Assembly (NCBI RefSeq): GCF_004340965.1 | Contig: NZ_SLYA01000002.1 | Span: 310,001 to 374,000, forward strand | From: Sphingomonas sp. PP-CE-1A-559 | GTDB lineage: Bacteria; Pseudomonadota; Alphaproteobacteria; Sphingomonadales; Sphingomonadaceae | Direction of reading: 5' to 3' | DNA: 64,000 bases | In this document: positions 54,220 to 62,548 of the stretch, piece by piece | Layout of the letters: each line of letters starts with the position of its first letter | How positions within the stretch are numbered: the first letter of the stretch is position 1 | Program-made: the position numbers and the translations under genes | Notes under the pieces: generated by a model | Seen by the model: the letters and a program-made list of their open reading frames with translations, nothing else | Told to the model about the DNA's origin: nothing | Database searches by the model: none

Positions 54220-54305
54220 TGATTCCACTCCATTATCGTTTGCGCCATACTAGCGCGCCTTGGACGGGAAGGGTTCGCAAACTGGTCGCGGTGCGATACC
54301 GCGGC

Positions 54306-54320
54306 TGCAAGATCATTGCA
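54306..54320. promoter_or_regulatory. Possible Lrp/AsnC-type operator between ald and its regulator
   Basis: TGCAAGATCATTGCA has 5-bp arms TGCAA/TTGCA around a five-base centre and lies 27 bases before the regulator start. Its place between the divergent genes suggests a regulator site. Confidence 0.4.
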
Positions 54321-54346
54321 TCCATTGTTGCCGAAACGGGATAATA

Positions 54347-54787
54347 TTGAGCATCACGATCGAACGCAGGATTCTGGACCTGCTCGCCGCCAATTCCGAC
54401 CTCACCAGCGCGGAGCTTGGCGACGCGGTGGGCCTGTCGGCGAGCGCCGCGCATCGCCGGGTCGCGCAGTTGCGGGAGAGTGGCGCGATCACCGGCTATC
54501 GTGCCGTGCTGTCGCAAGCGGCGCGCGGCGATCCGAGCATCGTGCTCGTCAACGTCACGCTGCGGGATCAGCGCAAGGAGACGATGGCGGCGTTCGAGGC
54601 GGAGATCGTGGAGTGTCCGCAGGTCGTGCAATGTTTCCTGATGAGCGGGGAGGCAGACTACATGCTCCACGTCGAGATCCGCCACGGCGAGACGTTCGAG
54701 CGCATCCACCGCGAGACACTGTCGCAACTGCCTGGGGTAACCCGGCTCGCCTCGCACTTCGTCATCCGCGAGGTGATAAGGCGCTGA
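54347..54787 (+). CDS. Lrp/AsnC family transcriptional regulator, probable regulator of ald
   Basis: The 146-residue regulator has an N-terminal winged helix (RILDLLAANSDLTSAELGDAVGLSASAAHRRVAQLRESGAI, over two motifs) and a C-terminal RAM ligand-binding domain (VQCFLMSGEADYMLHVEI). The ligand may be alanine. The TTG start at 54347 keeps a normal N terminus; only a weak GGGA precedes it. It is divergent from ald. Confidence 0.9.
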   Translation: MSITIERRILDLLAANSDLTSAELGDAVGLSASAAHRRVAQLRESGAITGYRAVLSQAARGDPSIVLVNVTLRDQRKETMAAFEAEIVECPQVVQCFLMSGEADYMLHVEIRHGETFERIHRETLSQLPGVTRLASHFVIREVIRR

Positions 54788-54801
54788 ACGCCGGCGACTC
54801 T

Positions 54802-54914
54802 TCTCCCCTCCCTGCAAGGGAGGGGGCGGGGGTGGCTTGGCTTCCGCATTACCGAACGTCGGCGGCACAAGCAGGCCGACCCACCCCCAACCCCTCCCTT
54901 CCAGGGAGGGGAGC
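54802..54914. repeat. Dispersed palindromic repeat, family R4 (copy 8)
   Basis: TCTCCCCTCCCTGCAAGGGA with GGGGGCGGGGGTGG at the left; CCCACCCCCAACCCC and CCCTTCCAGGGAGGGGAG at the right. Close to the copy at 23554, including part of the centre (GGCTTCCGCATTACCGAACG). Confidence 0.85.
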
Positions 54915-55045
54915 AAGTGTAGGCAACGCTTCGATACTAGACCGATCAGCCCCAGTTAATCCACGTTGCCCGCCTCGCCGTTGCCGCCTCCCGGCCCGCA
55001 TGCTAAATGCGCGCGCTTGGGGCACAGGGTGAAATCGGAAATTCG

Positions 55046-55087
55046 ATGAAGATTGCTGCACTTCCGGGTCGATTCACCGTCCAGTGA
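55046..55087 (+). CDS. Possible 13-residue leader peptide upstream of kup
   Basis: ATG at 55046 opens [13 protein letters not shown] and stops at TGA 55085-55087, which shares GTGA with the kup start. kup has no good ribosome binding site of its own, so translation may be coupled. The evidence is the exact overlap and a weak GGAAA before the ATG; expression is unproven. Confidence 0.35.
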   Translation: MKIAALPGRFTVQ

Positions 55088-57015
55088 GCGTCGACCAGAC
55101 CGCCGCGGCTTCGACCGTGCCACCCGCCAATCTCGATCTCGAGACGGGGCATCACAACTCCGACGGCATGCTGAAGCTCGCCTTCGGTGCGATCGGCATC
55201 GTCTTCGGCGATATCGGCACCAGCCCACTCTACGCCTTCCGCGAGACCTTCGCAGGCCACCACAAGCTCGCGCTCGACGCGGCGCACATCATGGGCGTCA
55301 TCAGCCTGATGTTCTGGTCGATGATGATCGTCGTGACGGTCAAGTACGTCATCATCATCATGCGCGCCGACAACAAGGGCGAAGGCGGCAGTCTCGCGCT
55401 GCTCGCATTGGTCTCGGGCAAGACCAAGACGAAGCGCTGGAGCAAGGGAATCATCCTGCTCGGCGTGTTCGCGACGGCGCTGTTCTACGGCGACAGCATG
55501 ATCACGCCTGCGGTATCGGTGCTGTCCGCGGTCGAGGGCCTCGCCGTTGCCGCGCCGGCGTTCGCTGGCCTTGTGCTGCCGATCGTGATCGTCATCCTGA
55601 TCGCGCTGTTCTGGGTGCAGAAGAGCGGCACCGCACGGATCGGCCTCGTGTTCGGGCCGATCATGCTGGTATATTTCAGCGTCATCGCGGTGCTCGGCAT
55701 CCTCAGCATCGTCCAGACGCCCGAGGTGCTCTGGGCGCTGTCGCCGCACTACGCGGTCGAGTTCTTCATCATCGATCCCGAGCGGGCGTTCCTGGCACTG
55801 GGCTCGGTCGTCCTCGCGGTCACCGGCGCGGAAGCGCTGTACGCAGACATGGGGCATTTCGGTCGCAAGCCGATCGGGCTGTCGTGGCTGTTCTTCGTGC
55901 TCCCCGCGCTGATCCTCAACTATATGGGGCAGGGCGCGCTGCTGTTCCGCGATGGTCGCGAGGCGCTGGTCAGCCCCTTCTACAACCTTGCACCCGAAAG
56001 CCTGCAGCTCCCGCTCGTCATCCTCGCGACGATGGCCGCAGTGATCGCGTCGCAGGCGGTGATCTCCGGCGCGTTCTCGGTAACGCAGCAGGCGATCCAG
56101 CTCGGCTTCATCCCGCGTTTGCGGATCGAGCACACCAGCGCCTCGACCGCAGGCCAGATCTACATCCCGCTCGTCAACGGCGCGCTGATGGTGATGGTGA
56201 TCCTGCTCGTGCTGTTCTTCCGCACCTCGTCGAACCTGACGAGCGCCTACGGAATCGCGGTGACCGGGGCGATGTTCATCGACACGTGCCTGCTCGGCGT
56301 CGTCCTGTTCCGCCTCTGGAACTGGCCGAAGATCGCCGCGATCCCGCTGCTGGCGATCTTCTTCACCGTCGACGGCGCGTATTTCGCGGCCAACCTGACC
56401 AAGGTGCCCGCAGGCGGCTGGTTCCCGCTGCTGGTCGGCTTCATCATCTTCACCTTCCTGACCACCTGGTCGAAGGGGCGGCAGCTGATGATCGACCGGA
56501 TGCACGAGGCGGCGATGCCGATTAAAGTGTTCATCGGCTCGGCGGCGAGTTCGGCATCGCGCGTGCCGGGCACCGCGGTGTTCATGACCTCGACCGCGGA
56601 CGGCGTGCCGCACGCGCTGCTGCACAATCTCAAGCACAACAAGGTTCTGCACGAGCGCGTCATCCTGCTCACCGTGAAGATCGTCGGCCAGCCCTATTGG
56701 CCCGCGCACGACCGTGCGGTGCGCGAGGAGCTTGGCGACGGCTTCCACCGCCTCGTGCTGCGCTACGGGTTCATGGAGGATGCCGACGTGCCCGCGGCGC
56801 TGCGCCAGGTCCATAATTGCGGCGCGGACTTCAAGATGATGGACACCAGCTTCTTCCTGTCGCGCCAGACGCTGCTTGCGTCGGACAAGCCCGGCATGAT
56901 GATCTGGCGCGAAAAGCTGTTCGCGTGGATGCTGCGCAACGCGGAAAGCGCGATGGAGTTCTTCCGCCTGCCGACCAACCGTGTCGTCGAGCTGGGTAGC
57001 CAGGTCGAGATTTGA
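55084..57015 (+). CDS. kup: Low-affinity potassium transporter Kup
   Basis: The 643-residue inner membrane K+:H+ symporter has about 12 helices. [16 protein letters not shown] near residue 41, [32 protein letters not shown] and [13 protein letters not shown] are signature motifs. A cytoplasmic C-terminal domain occupies about the last 180 residues. The GTG start overlaps a 13-codon leader frame (GTGA). Confidence 0.96.
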   Translation: MSVDQTAAASTVPPANLDLETGHHNSDGMLKLAFGAIGIVFGDIGTSPLYAFRETFAGHHKLALDAAHIMGVISLMFWSMMIVVTVKYVIIIMRADNKGEGGSLALLALVSGKTKTKRWSKGIILLGVFATALFYGDSMITPAVSVLSAVEGLAVAAPAFAGLVLPIVIVILIALFWVQKSGTARIGLVFGPIMLVYFSVIAVLGILSIVQTPEVLWALSPHYAVEFFIIDPERAFLALGSVVLAVTGAEALYADMGHFGRKPIGLSWLFFVLPALILNYMGQGALLFRDGREALVSPFYNLAPESLQLPLVILATMAAVIASQAVISGAFSVTQQAIQLGFIPRLRIEHTSASTAGQIYIPLVNGALMVMVILLVLFFRTSSNLTSAYGIAVTGAMFIDTCLLGVVLFRLWNWPKIAAIPLLAIFFTVDGAYFAANLTKVPAGGWFPLLVGFIIFTFLTTWSKGRQLMIDRMHEAAMPIKVFIGSAASSASRVPGTAVFMTSTADGVPHALLHNLKHNKVLHERVILLTVKIVGQPYWPAHDRAVREELGDGFHRLVLRYGFMEDADVPAALRQVHNCGADFKMMDTSFFLSRQTLLASDKPGMMIWREKLFAWMLRNAESAMEFFRLPTNRVVELGSQVEI

Positions 57016-57081
57016 AGGCCTGCCTAACCGCCGCCGTCATCCTGGACTGGTTTGACGAGTATTTCTCTGACCGGAGAGAAG

Positions 57082-57140
57082 CTTGTTTCCCCGCGAAGGC
57101 GGGGACCCAGACTGGGCTCCCGCCTTCGCGGGAGAACAAG
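57082..57140. repeat. Dispersed palindromic repeat, family R2 (copy 7, short form)
   Basis: CTTGTTTCCCCGCGAAGGCG, GGACCCAGACTGGGCTCC and CGCCTTCGCGGGAGAACAAG; nearly identical to the copy at 12523. It lies between kup and the 2H phosphoesterase gene. Confidence 0.87.
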
Positions 57141-57211
57141 AGTGCGCTGCCGTTCCGCATTCTCTCTGCACAGGTGGTTTTCACGGGCGGAGAACCGGAA
57201 ATGAGCTTGGT

Positions 57212-57730
57212 ATGACCGGCCCCACTGCAGTAGCCCCGATCATCGTCACCGCCTTGTTCGGCCGCAAGGACACCGCGTTCTTCGACTCCATGCGCCGCGA
57301 GCATTTCCCGCCCGAGCGCAACCAGCTCGACGCGCACCTGACGCTTTTCCACCATCTGCCGCCCTCGGGCCTCGACGAGCTCAAGCACCGGCTCAACCAG
57401 GAAACGCGTGGCATCCGTGCCCCACAGGCGCGCGTGGGCGGCCTGATGTCGCTAGGGCGGGGTGTCGCCTACCGGATCGAGTCCCCCGAGCTCGTCGGCA
57501 TCCGCGCGCGTCTGGCGGACGCGTTCACCGGCATGCTCACCCCGCAGGACGCCGGCGGCTGGCGCCCGCACGTCACGATCCAGAACAAGGTCAGCCCGCA
57601 AGTCGCCAAGCTCCTGCTCGGCAATCTGCAGCGCGATCTCACCCCGAGGGACGTCGAAATCGCCGGTCTGGGCGCGTGGTGGTATCGCGGCGGACCCTGG
57701 GAAGCGATTTCCCGGCACATGTTCGCTTGA
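57212..57730 (+). CDS. 2'-5' RNA ligase family (2H phosphoesterase) protein
   Basis: The 172-residue protein carries the two catalytic His motifs of the 2H superfamily, HLTLF near residue 43 and HVTIQ near residue 127, about 85 residues apart. Bacterial members hydrolyse or ligate 2'-5' and cyclic phosphate bonds in RNA; the physiological target is unknown. ATG 57212 is used because the region upstream is an R2 repeat. Its stop overlaps the -35 of the tRNA-Met promoter. Confidence 0.85.
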   Translation: MTGPTAVAPIIVTALFGRKDTAFFDSMRREHFPPERNQLDAHLTLFHHLPPSGLDELKHRLNQETRGIRAPQARVGGLMSLGRGVAYRIESPELVGIRARLADAFTGMLTPQDAGGWRPHVTIQNKVSPQVAKLLLGNLQRDLTPRDVEIAGLGAWWYRGGPWEAISRHMFA

Positions 57731-57755
57731 CCGCCTCGAAACCGCTTCCTATAGG
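57727..57755 (+). promoter_or_regulatory. Predicted sigma-70 promoter of tRNA-Met
   Basis: TTGACC (57727-57732), 17 bases, TATAGG (57750-57755). The -35 overlaps the preceding gene stop. A perfect 7-bp hairpin, CAGGGAA/TTCCCTG (57766-57785), follows in the predicted 5' leader of the precursor tRNA. Confidence 0.6.
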
Positions 57756-57796
57756 CCGCGCCTCGCAGGGAAGAACGCTTCCCTGACGGACGGTAC

Positions 57797-57873
57797 GGCG
57801 AAGTAGCTCAGTTGGTTAGAGCACGGGAATCATAATCCTGGGGTCGGGGGTTCAAGTCCCTCCTTCGCTACCA
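57797..57873 (+). tRNA. tRNA-Met (anticodon CAT, probably elongator)
   Basis: The 77-nt cloverleaf has acceptor GGCGAAG/CTTCGCT (G1-T72 wobble, otherwise Watson-Crick), D arm GCTCAGTTGGTTAGAGC, anticodon loop ATCATAA (CAT), T arm GGTTCAAGTCC and an encoded CCA. The mispaired first base pair of initiators is not what is seen here. A lysidine-modified tRNA-Ile(CAT) is less likely but not excluded. Confidence 0.93.
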
Positions 57874-58053
57874 TTTCAGACTTGGCGCATGGCGCCGCCG
57901 GCACATCCCCGCAGACCGACGCAAGCGATCACCAACTGCGGGAAACTCGTCTTCGCAATCGCAAAATGCGCTTCTATTGCCTTGGGTTAATGGTCAGCCA
58001 GTGTGCCGCATCTTGGGCGCACGCGTCGGCCCGGCCGTTCGGGAGATACGAGT

Positions 58054-60426
58054 ATGCGCGACAAACGCCCTGATGGGATCACCGATTACACGGGTCCGGC
58101 TGGCGGCTGGGGCGCGCTGAAGGCGGTTGCCGTCTCGCTCAAGGCGCAGCAGATCGTCGTCCGCGGCGGCCAGACGCTGCTCAAGTCGAACCAGCCCGAC
58201 GGCTTCGATTGCCCGAGCTGCGCATGGCCCGACCCGAAACATACCTCCTCGTTCGAATTCTGCGAGAACGGTGCAAAGGCCGTCGCGTGGGAATCCACCG
58301 CCAAGACGATCGGCGCCGACTTCTTCGCTGCGCACAGCGTGTCCGACATCTGGAAGCAGAGCGATCACTGGATCGAGGACCAGGGCCGCGTCACCGAGCC
58401 GCTCCGCTACAATGCCGCCACCGATCACTATGAGGTCGTGAGCTGGGCGGACGCGATGCGCGAGATCGGCGCAGGCCTCGCCGCCGTCCCCGATCCGAAC
58501 CAGGCCGAGTTCTACACCTCGGGCCGCTGCTCGAACGAGGCGGCATTCCTGTTCCAGCTGTTCGTGCGGCTCTACGGCACCAACAACTTCCCCGACTGCT
58601 CGAACATGTGCCACGAGGCGACGTCGGTCGGGCTGCCGAAGTCGATCGGCATCGGCAAGGGCACCGTCAGCCTCGAGGATTTCGATCACGCCGACCTGAT
58701 CCTGTCGATCGGCCACAACCCCGGCACCAACCATCCGCGGATGATGGCGACCTTGCGCGAAGTGTCGAAGCGCGGTGGCAAGATCATCGTCTTCAACCCG
58801 CTCAAGGAACGCTCGCTCGAACGCTTCGAATCGCCGCAGTCGGTGGTCGAGATGGCAACGATGTCGGCAACCCCGATCGCCAGCAGCTATTACCAGGTGA
58901 AGGTCGGCGGCGACGCGGCGGCGCTGAAGGGCATCGCCAAGGCGCTCGTCGCGCTCGACGAGGCGGCCAAGGTCTCCGGCACCGAGCGCGCGCTCGATCA
59001 CGCGTTCATCGCCGAGCATACCGCCGGCCTCGACGACTATATCGCCGATCTCGCGACCACCGAGTGGGCGGATATCGAGCGCTCCAGCGGCCTCTCCCGC
59101 AGTGACCTGGAAGAGGTCGCGCTTGCCTATTCGAAGTCGAAGTCGACGATCTGCTGCTACGGCATGGGCGTCACGCAGCACCGCACCGGCACGACCAACG
59201 TCCAGCAGATCGCGAACCTGCTTCTCCTGCGCGGCAACATGGGCAAGCCGGGCGCGGGCATCTGTCCGCTGCGGGGCCACAGCAACGTCCAGGGCGACCG
59301 CACTGTCGGCATCACCGAGCGCCCGATGTCCCTGCTGCTCGACAACATGCGCGACGTGTTCGGGTTCGAGCCGCCACGCGAGCATGGCCATTCGGTGGTC
59401 GAGAGCATTGCGGCGATGCGCGACGGCCATGCCAAGGCGATCGTCTGCCTCGGCGGCAACCTCGCGATCGCCTCGTCCGATCCGCAGGCGTGCGCGGAGG
59501 GCTTCCGCAACCTCGATCTCGCGGTCCACATCACCACCAAGCTCAACCGCACGCAGTTGCTGATGGCGAAGGCCACGTACGTCCTGCCGTGCCTCGGCCG
59601 GACCGAACTCGACATGCAGGCGACTGGCCAGCAATCGGTGACGGTCGAGGATTCGATGTCGATGGTCCACGCCTCGCGCGGCTTCCTGATGCCGCCGGGT
59701 GAGAACGTTAAGTCGGAGATCTGGATCGTCGGCGAGATCGCCAAGGCGACCTTTGCCGCGAAGGGCCATGCGCCGGTCGAGATCGACTGGGATGCGTATG
59801 TCGGCGACTACAGCCTGATCCGCGACAAGATCGAGGCGGTCTTCCCCGCGTTCGCCGACTACAATGCGCGGATTCGCAAGCCGGGCGGCTTTCACCTGCC
59901 GAACTCGGCGGCGATGCGCGAGTGGAAGACGGACAGCGGCAAGGCGAACTTCCTCGTGGCCAAGGGCGTCGAGGAGGACGACAGCGCGGGCGATCCGACC
60001 GTTTTGCGTCTGACGACGCTGCGGGCGCACGATCAGTACAACACCACCGTCTACAGCCTCGACGATCGCTATCGTGGCGTATTCGGGCGCCGCGACATCC
60101 TGTTCATGAACGAGCGCGACATGGCGCGTCTCGGGCATAAGGAGGGCGACGTCGTCGACATCGCCACCGCGCTCCAGTTCGCGCGGCCCGATCGTATCGT
60201 GCAGAAGCTGATGCTGGTCCGCTACGCGCTGCCCGATGGTTGCGTCGCTTCCTACTACCCCGAGACGCAGCCACTGATCGCGCTTGAGGATCACGATCCG
60301 CAGAGCTTCACCCCGTCCTATAAATCCATTCCGGTGACCGTCCGTCCCGCCGCTGCCGACATGGGTTCGGATCGCGGCGTGGTGCGCGCGGGGATCGTCG
60401 GGCACGAGAGTAAAGTACACGCATGA
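58054..60426 (+). CDS. FdhF/YdeP-family molybdopterin oxidoreductase (formate-dehydrogenase-like alpha subunit)
   Basis: This 790-residue protein belongs to the bis-MGD oxidoreductases of the FdhF/YdeP (TIGR01701-like) group. CPSCAWPDP (Cys53, Cys56) and Cys70 lie at the N terminus. The likely Mo ligand is Cys186 in SNMCHEATSVGL, in the place of selenocysteine of FdhH. Cofactor motifs include LRGHSNVQGDRTVGITE and LPCLGRTELDMQATG. There is no Tat or Sec signal, so it is cytoplasmic. GGGAG precedes ATG 58054. Its stop overlaps the FNT channel gene by ATGA. Activity (formate oxidation or another substrate) is not established for the family. Confidence 0.88.
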   Translation: MRDKRPDGITDYTGPAGGWGALKAVAVSLKAQQIVVRGGQTLLKSNQPDGFDCPSCAWPDPKHTSSFEFCENGAKAVAWESTAKTIGADFFAAHSVSDIWKQSDHWIEDQGRVTEPLRYNAATDHYEVVSWADAMREIGAGLAAVPDPNQAEFYTSGRCSNEAAFLFQLFVRLYGTNNFPDCSNMCHEATSVGLPKSIGIGKGTVSLEDFDHADLILSIGHNPGTNHPRMMATLREVSKRGGKIIVFNPLKERSLERFESPQSVVEMATMSATPIASSYYQVKVGGDAAALKGIAKALVALDEAAKVSGTERALDHAFIAEHTAGLDDYIADLATTEWADIERSSGLSRSDLEEVALAYSKSKSTICCYGMGVTQHRTGTTNVQQIANLLLLRGNMGKPGAGICPLRGHSNVQGDRTVGITERPMSLLLDNMRDVFGFEPPREHGHSVVESIAAMRDGHAKAIVCLGGNLAIASSDPQACAEGFRNLDLAVHITTKLNRTQLLMAKATYVLPCLGRTELDMQATGQQSVTVEDSMSMVHASRGFLMPPGENVKSEIWIVGEIAKATFAAKGHAPVEIDWDAYVGDYSLIRDKIEAVFPAFADYNARIRKPGGFHLPNSAAMREWKTDSGKANFLVAKGVEEDDSAGDPTVLRLTTLRAHDQYNTTVYSLDDRYRGVFGRRDILFMNERDMARLGHKEGDVVDIATALQFARPDRIVQKLMLVRYALPDGCVASYYPETQPLIALEDHDPQSFTPSYKSIPVTVRPAAADMGSDRGVVRAGIVGHESKVHA

Positions 60427-61211
60427 GCACCGGCTATTCGTCGACGATCGACACCTACGCGACCCTCGCGGCGACCAAGGCGGAGGCGTTGCGGCGTTCT
60501 CCCGCGGGGTTCTTCGCAGGCGCGATCCTCGCGGGCACGTATATCGGCATCGCAATGATCCTCGCGCTCAGCACGGGCTCGGGGCTCGAACCCGGTGTGC
60601 GGCCCTTGGTGATGGGCGCGACCTTCGGGCTCGGGCTGATCTTGACCGTGTTTGCCGGGGCTGAGTTGTTTACCGGCTATGTGATGTATCTCGGCTTCGG
60701 ACTCGCGCGCCGGACGATCACGATCGGAGACGCACTCAAGCTCGCCATCGTCGTGTGGATCGGTAACCTCGTCGGTGGCGTCGTGCTGTCGCTGGTGTTC
60801 GCGGCAGGCGGCGGCGGCGCGATCTTCGCCAACGCCGATACGATGTTCCACGCGTACGTCCTGCACAAGGTGTCGGTCGACGCGACCGCGCTGATGGCCC
60901 GCGCGATCCTGTGCAACTGGCTCGTCTGCCTCGCGATCTGGACGGCGGCGCGGATGACCGGCGACACCGCCAAGTGCATCGCGATGGCGTGGATCCTACT
61001 TGCGTTCGTCGCCGCCGGGTTCGAGCATTCGGTCGCTAACATGACCGCGCTGACGCTGGGCCTGCTGGTGCCCAACTCGTCGATCGACCTAGCCGGCATG
61101 ATCCGCAATCTCGCGATCGTGACCGTCGGCAACACGATCGGCGCGCTGGTATTCGTCGTCGGCGGCTATCTGGTCGCGTCGAAGACGGACGCGGTACAGG
61201 CCGCCAAGTAA
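60423..61211 (+). CDS. Formate/nitrite transporter (FNT) family channel
   Basis: The 262-residue inner membrane channel protein has six helices. FNT features are SPAGFFAGAILAGTYIGIA near the N terminus, FAGAELFTGY (gate loop), NWLVCLAIW, and FEHSVANM with the central conserved His. It passes formate, nitrite or similar monovalent anions. It is coupled by ATGA to the molybdopterin oxidoreductase gene, so it probably supplies or exports the substrate or product. Confidence 0.92.
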   Translation: MSTGYSSTIDTYATLAATKAEALRRSPAGFFAGAILAGTYIGIAMILALSTGSGLEPGVRPLVMGATFGLGLILTVFAGAELFTGYVMYLGFGLARRTITIGDALKLAIVVWIGNLVGGVVLSLVFAAGGGGAIFANADTMFHAYVLHKVSVDATALMARAILCNWLVCLAIWTAARMTGDTAKCIAMAWILLAFVAAGFEHSVANMTALTLGLLVPNSSIDLAGMIRNLAIVTVGNTIGALVFVVGGYLVASKTDAVQAAK

Positions 61212-61223
61212 CCGCGATTTCGC

Positions 61224-61248
61224 GTAGCAGCGGCAGGCCTGCTGCTAC
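61224..61248. terminator. Hairpin between convergent FNT and fdhD genes
   Basis: GTAGCAGC (61224-61231) pairs with GCTGCTAC (61241-61248) around GGCAGGCCT. The right arm includes the fdhD stop codon. It could act as a bidirectional terminator, although it lacks a T tract. Confidence 0.4.
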
Positions 61249-62036
61249 TCGAACACGTCCCAAGGATCGTTGACGACCAGGATCGCGTCGCTGCGGGCGA
61301 GCGCCAGCAGCGTCAGGCAGTGCTCGCGCGCATGATCGATCGCCAAACTGGTCGGCGCGGAGATCCCCACCAGCATCGGCGCACCGGCAATCAGCGCCTT
61401 GTCGACCATCTCGAAACTGATCCGCGACGTGACGAGGATGAAGCCGTCGATCGGCTGCCCGGTGATAGCGATGCCGCCGACGAGCTTGTCGAGCGCATTG
61501 TGACGGCCGACGTCTTCATACGCCGCAACGATCCGACCCTCGCGATCACACGCGGCCGCGGCATGGATCGCGCCCGTAGCCGCGTTGAGAGGCTGGTGGG
61601 CGCGTAACCCACCCAGCGCGGCAAACAGAGCAGGGACGGACGTATCGGGCTTTGGCGGCGTCCGCGGGACCGGTTTGCGCAGCTGTTCGAGCCCGGAGAT
61701 CCCGCACAGCCCACAACTCGTGTCGCTGGTCCGGTGGCGGACGCGGTCGTGGATGCGGCCCTTGCAGCGATCGGACAGCCCTACACGGACGATCCAGCCT
61801 GCCTCCGCCTCGAAGATATCGATGTCACGCACGTCGTCGGCGCTGTCCGCGAGCCGTTCTGTCAGCAGGAATCCCGTCGTGAATTCGGCCAGGTCGGCCG
61901 GCGTCATCATCATCACCGCGTAGCCGAGCCCGTCGATCTCGATCGCGACGGGGACTTCGACGGCAATGGCGCGTTCGCCAGCGGTAATCGAATCAGGCCG
62001 CAGGATCTTGATCGCTTCGTTGCGCGACGTACTCAT
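61245..62036 (-). CDS. fdhD: Formate dehydrogenase accessory sulfurtransferase FdhD
   Basis: The 263-residue protein transfers sulfur to the Mo-bis-MGD cofactor, a step needed for formate dehydrogenase activity. The reactive cysteine motif is SCGLCG (Cys108, Cys111). Other signatures are EFTTGFLLTER and EDVGRHNALDKLVG, then SRISFEMVDKA. ATG 62036 overlaps the mobA stop (ATGA). Its presence argues that the neighbouring oxidoreductases carry a sulfurated cofactor. Confidence 0.96.
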   Translation of the reverse strand: MSTSRNEAIKILRPDSITAGERAIAVEVPVAIEIDGLGYAVMMMTPADLAEFTTGFLLTERLADSADDVRDIDIFEAEAGWIVRVGLSDRCKGRIHDRVRHRTSDTSCGLCGISGLEQLRKPVPRTPPKPDTSVPALFAALGGLRAHQPLNAATGAIHAAAACDREGRIVAAYEDVGRHNALDKLVGGIAITGQPIDGFILVTSRISFEMVDKALIAGAPMLVGISAPTSLAIDHAREHCLTLLALARSDAILVVNDPWDVFE

Positions 62037-62548
62037 AAGATATCGAGGTCCTGCGGCGTGTTGACGTTCGGGATTGGCGCACCCGCCGGGATCGGGATAG
62101 CCCCGATCGCCTCCGCCCAACCGCGCACCGATCGCCGCGGCACGGTCTCGATATGGGTCAGCAAATTGCCAAGCGATCCCGTCTCCCAATGCCCGAGCAC
62201 CGGAACGTCGGGGCAGTAGGCGGAGGCACGTCGAGACAGCGCCGTCAGCAACCCGTCCGGCAACCACGGCATGTCGCACGCGATCGTCAGCACCGACGTG
62301 AAGCCCCGCGAGGCTGCATACCCAAGCGCGCCGGCGATACCCCCCAATGGCCCGATGTCCCCGCTTGGCAGGTCAGGGACCGCCCCATCGCGCCCCGCTA
62401 TCAAAGCGCTATGGACATGAGGCAACAGCAGCGTGCGCGCGTGCTCGGCCAGCATGCGCCCGTCCAACACCGCCATCGCCTTGTCGGACCCGAAGCGAGA
62501 CGACCGCCCGCCCGCCAGCACGACGCCGAGAATGCGCTGCTCGGTCAG
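62033..62548 (-). CDS. mobA: Molybdenum cofactor guanylyltransferase MobA
   Basis: The protein adds GMP to molybdopterin to make the MGD cofactor. The nucleotide motif LAGGRSSRFGSDKA is near the N terminus, and IACDMPWLPDGLL and LDIL near the C terminus complete the family pattern. The start is unusual. The only codon at the expected position is CTG 62548, which overlaps the preceding stop as CTGA; otherwise a GTG at 62638 would add 30 atypical residues. Stop overlaps fdhD by ATGA. Confidence 0.85.
   Translation of the reverse strand: MTEQRILGVVLAGGRSSRFGSDKAMAVLDGRMLAEHARTLLLPHVHSALIAGRDGAVPDLPSGDIGPLGGIAGALGYAASRGFTSVLTIACDMPWLPDGLLTALSRRASAYCPDVPVLGHWETGSLGNLLTHIETVPRRSVRGWAEAIGAIPIPAGAPIPNVNTPQDLDIL

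Noticed and set aside
57083..57211. N-terminal extension of the 2H phosphoesterase through the R2 repeat (start at 57083)
   Set aside because: Those 43 codons are the repeat itself and intergenic sequence; the family fold starts after ATG 57212.
57994..60555. An 853-codon open frame antisense to the molybdopterin oxidoreductase
   Set aside because: The plus-strand gene carries the cofactor motifs. The antisense frame has none and exists only because codon bias removes stop codons on that strand.
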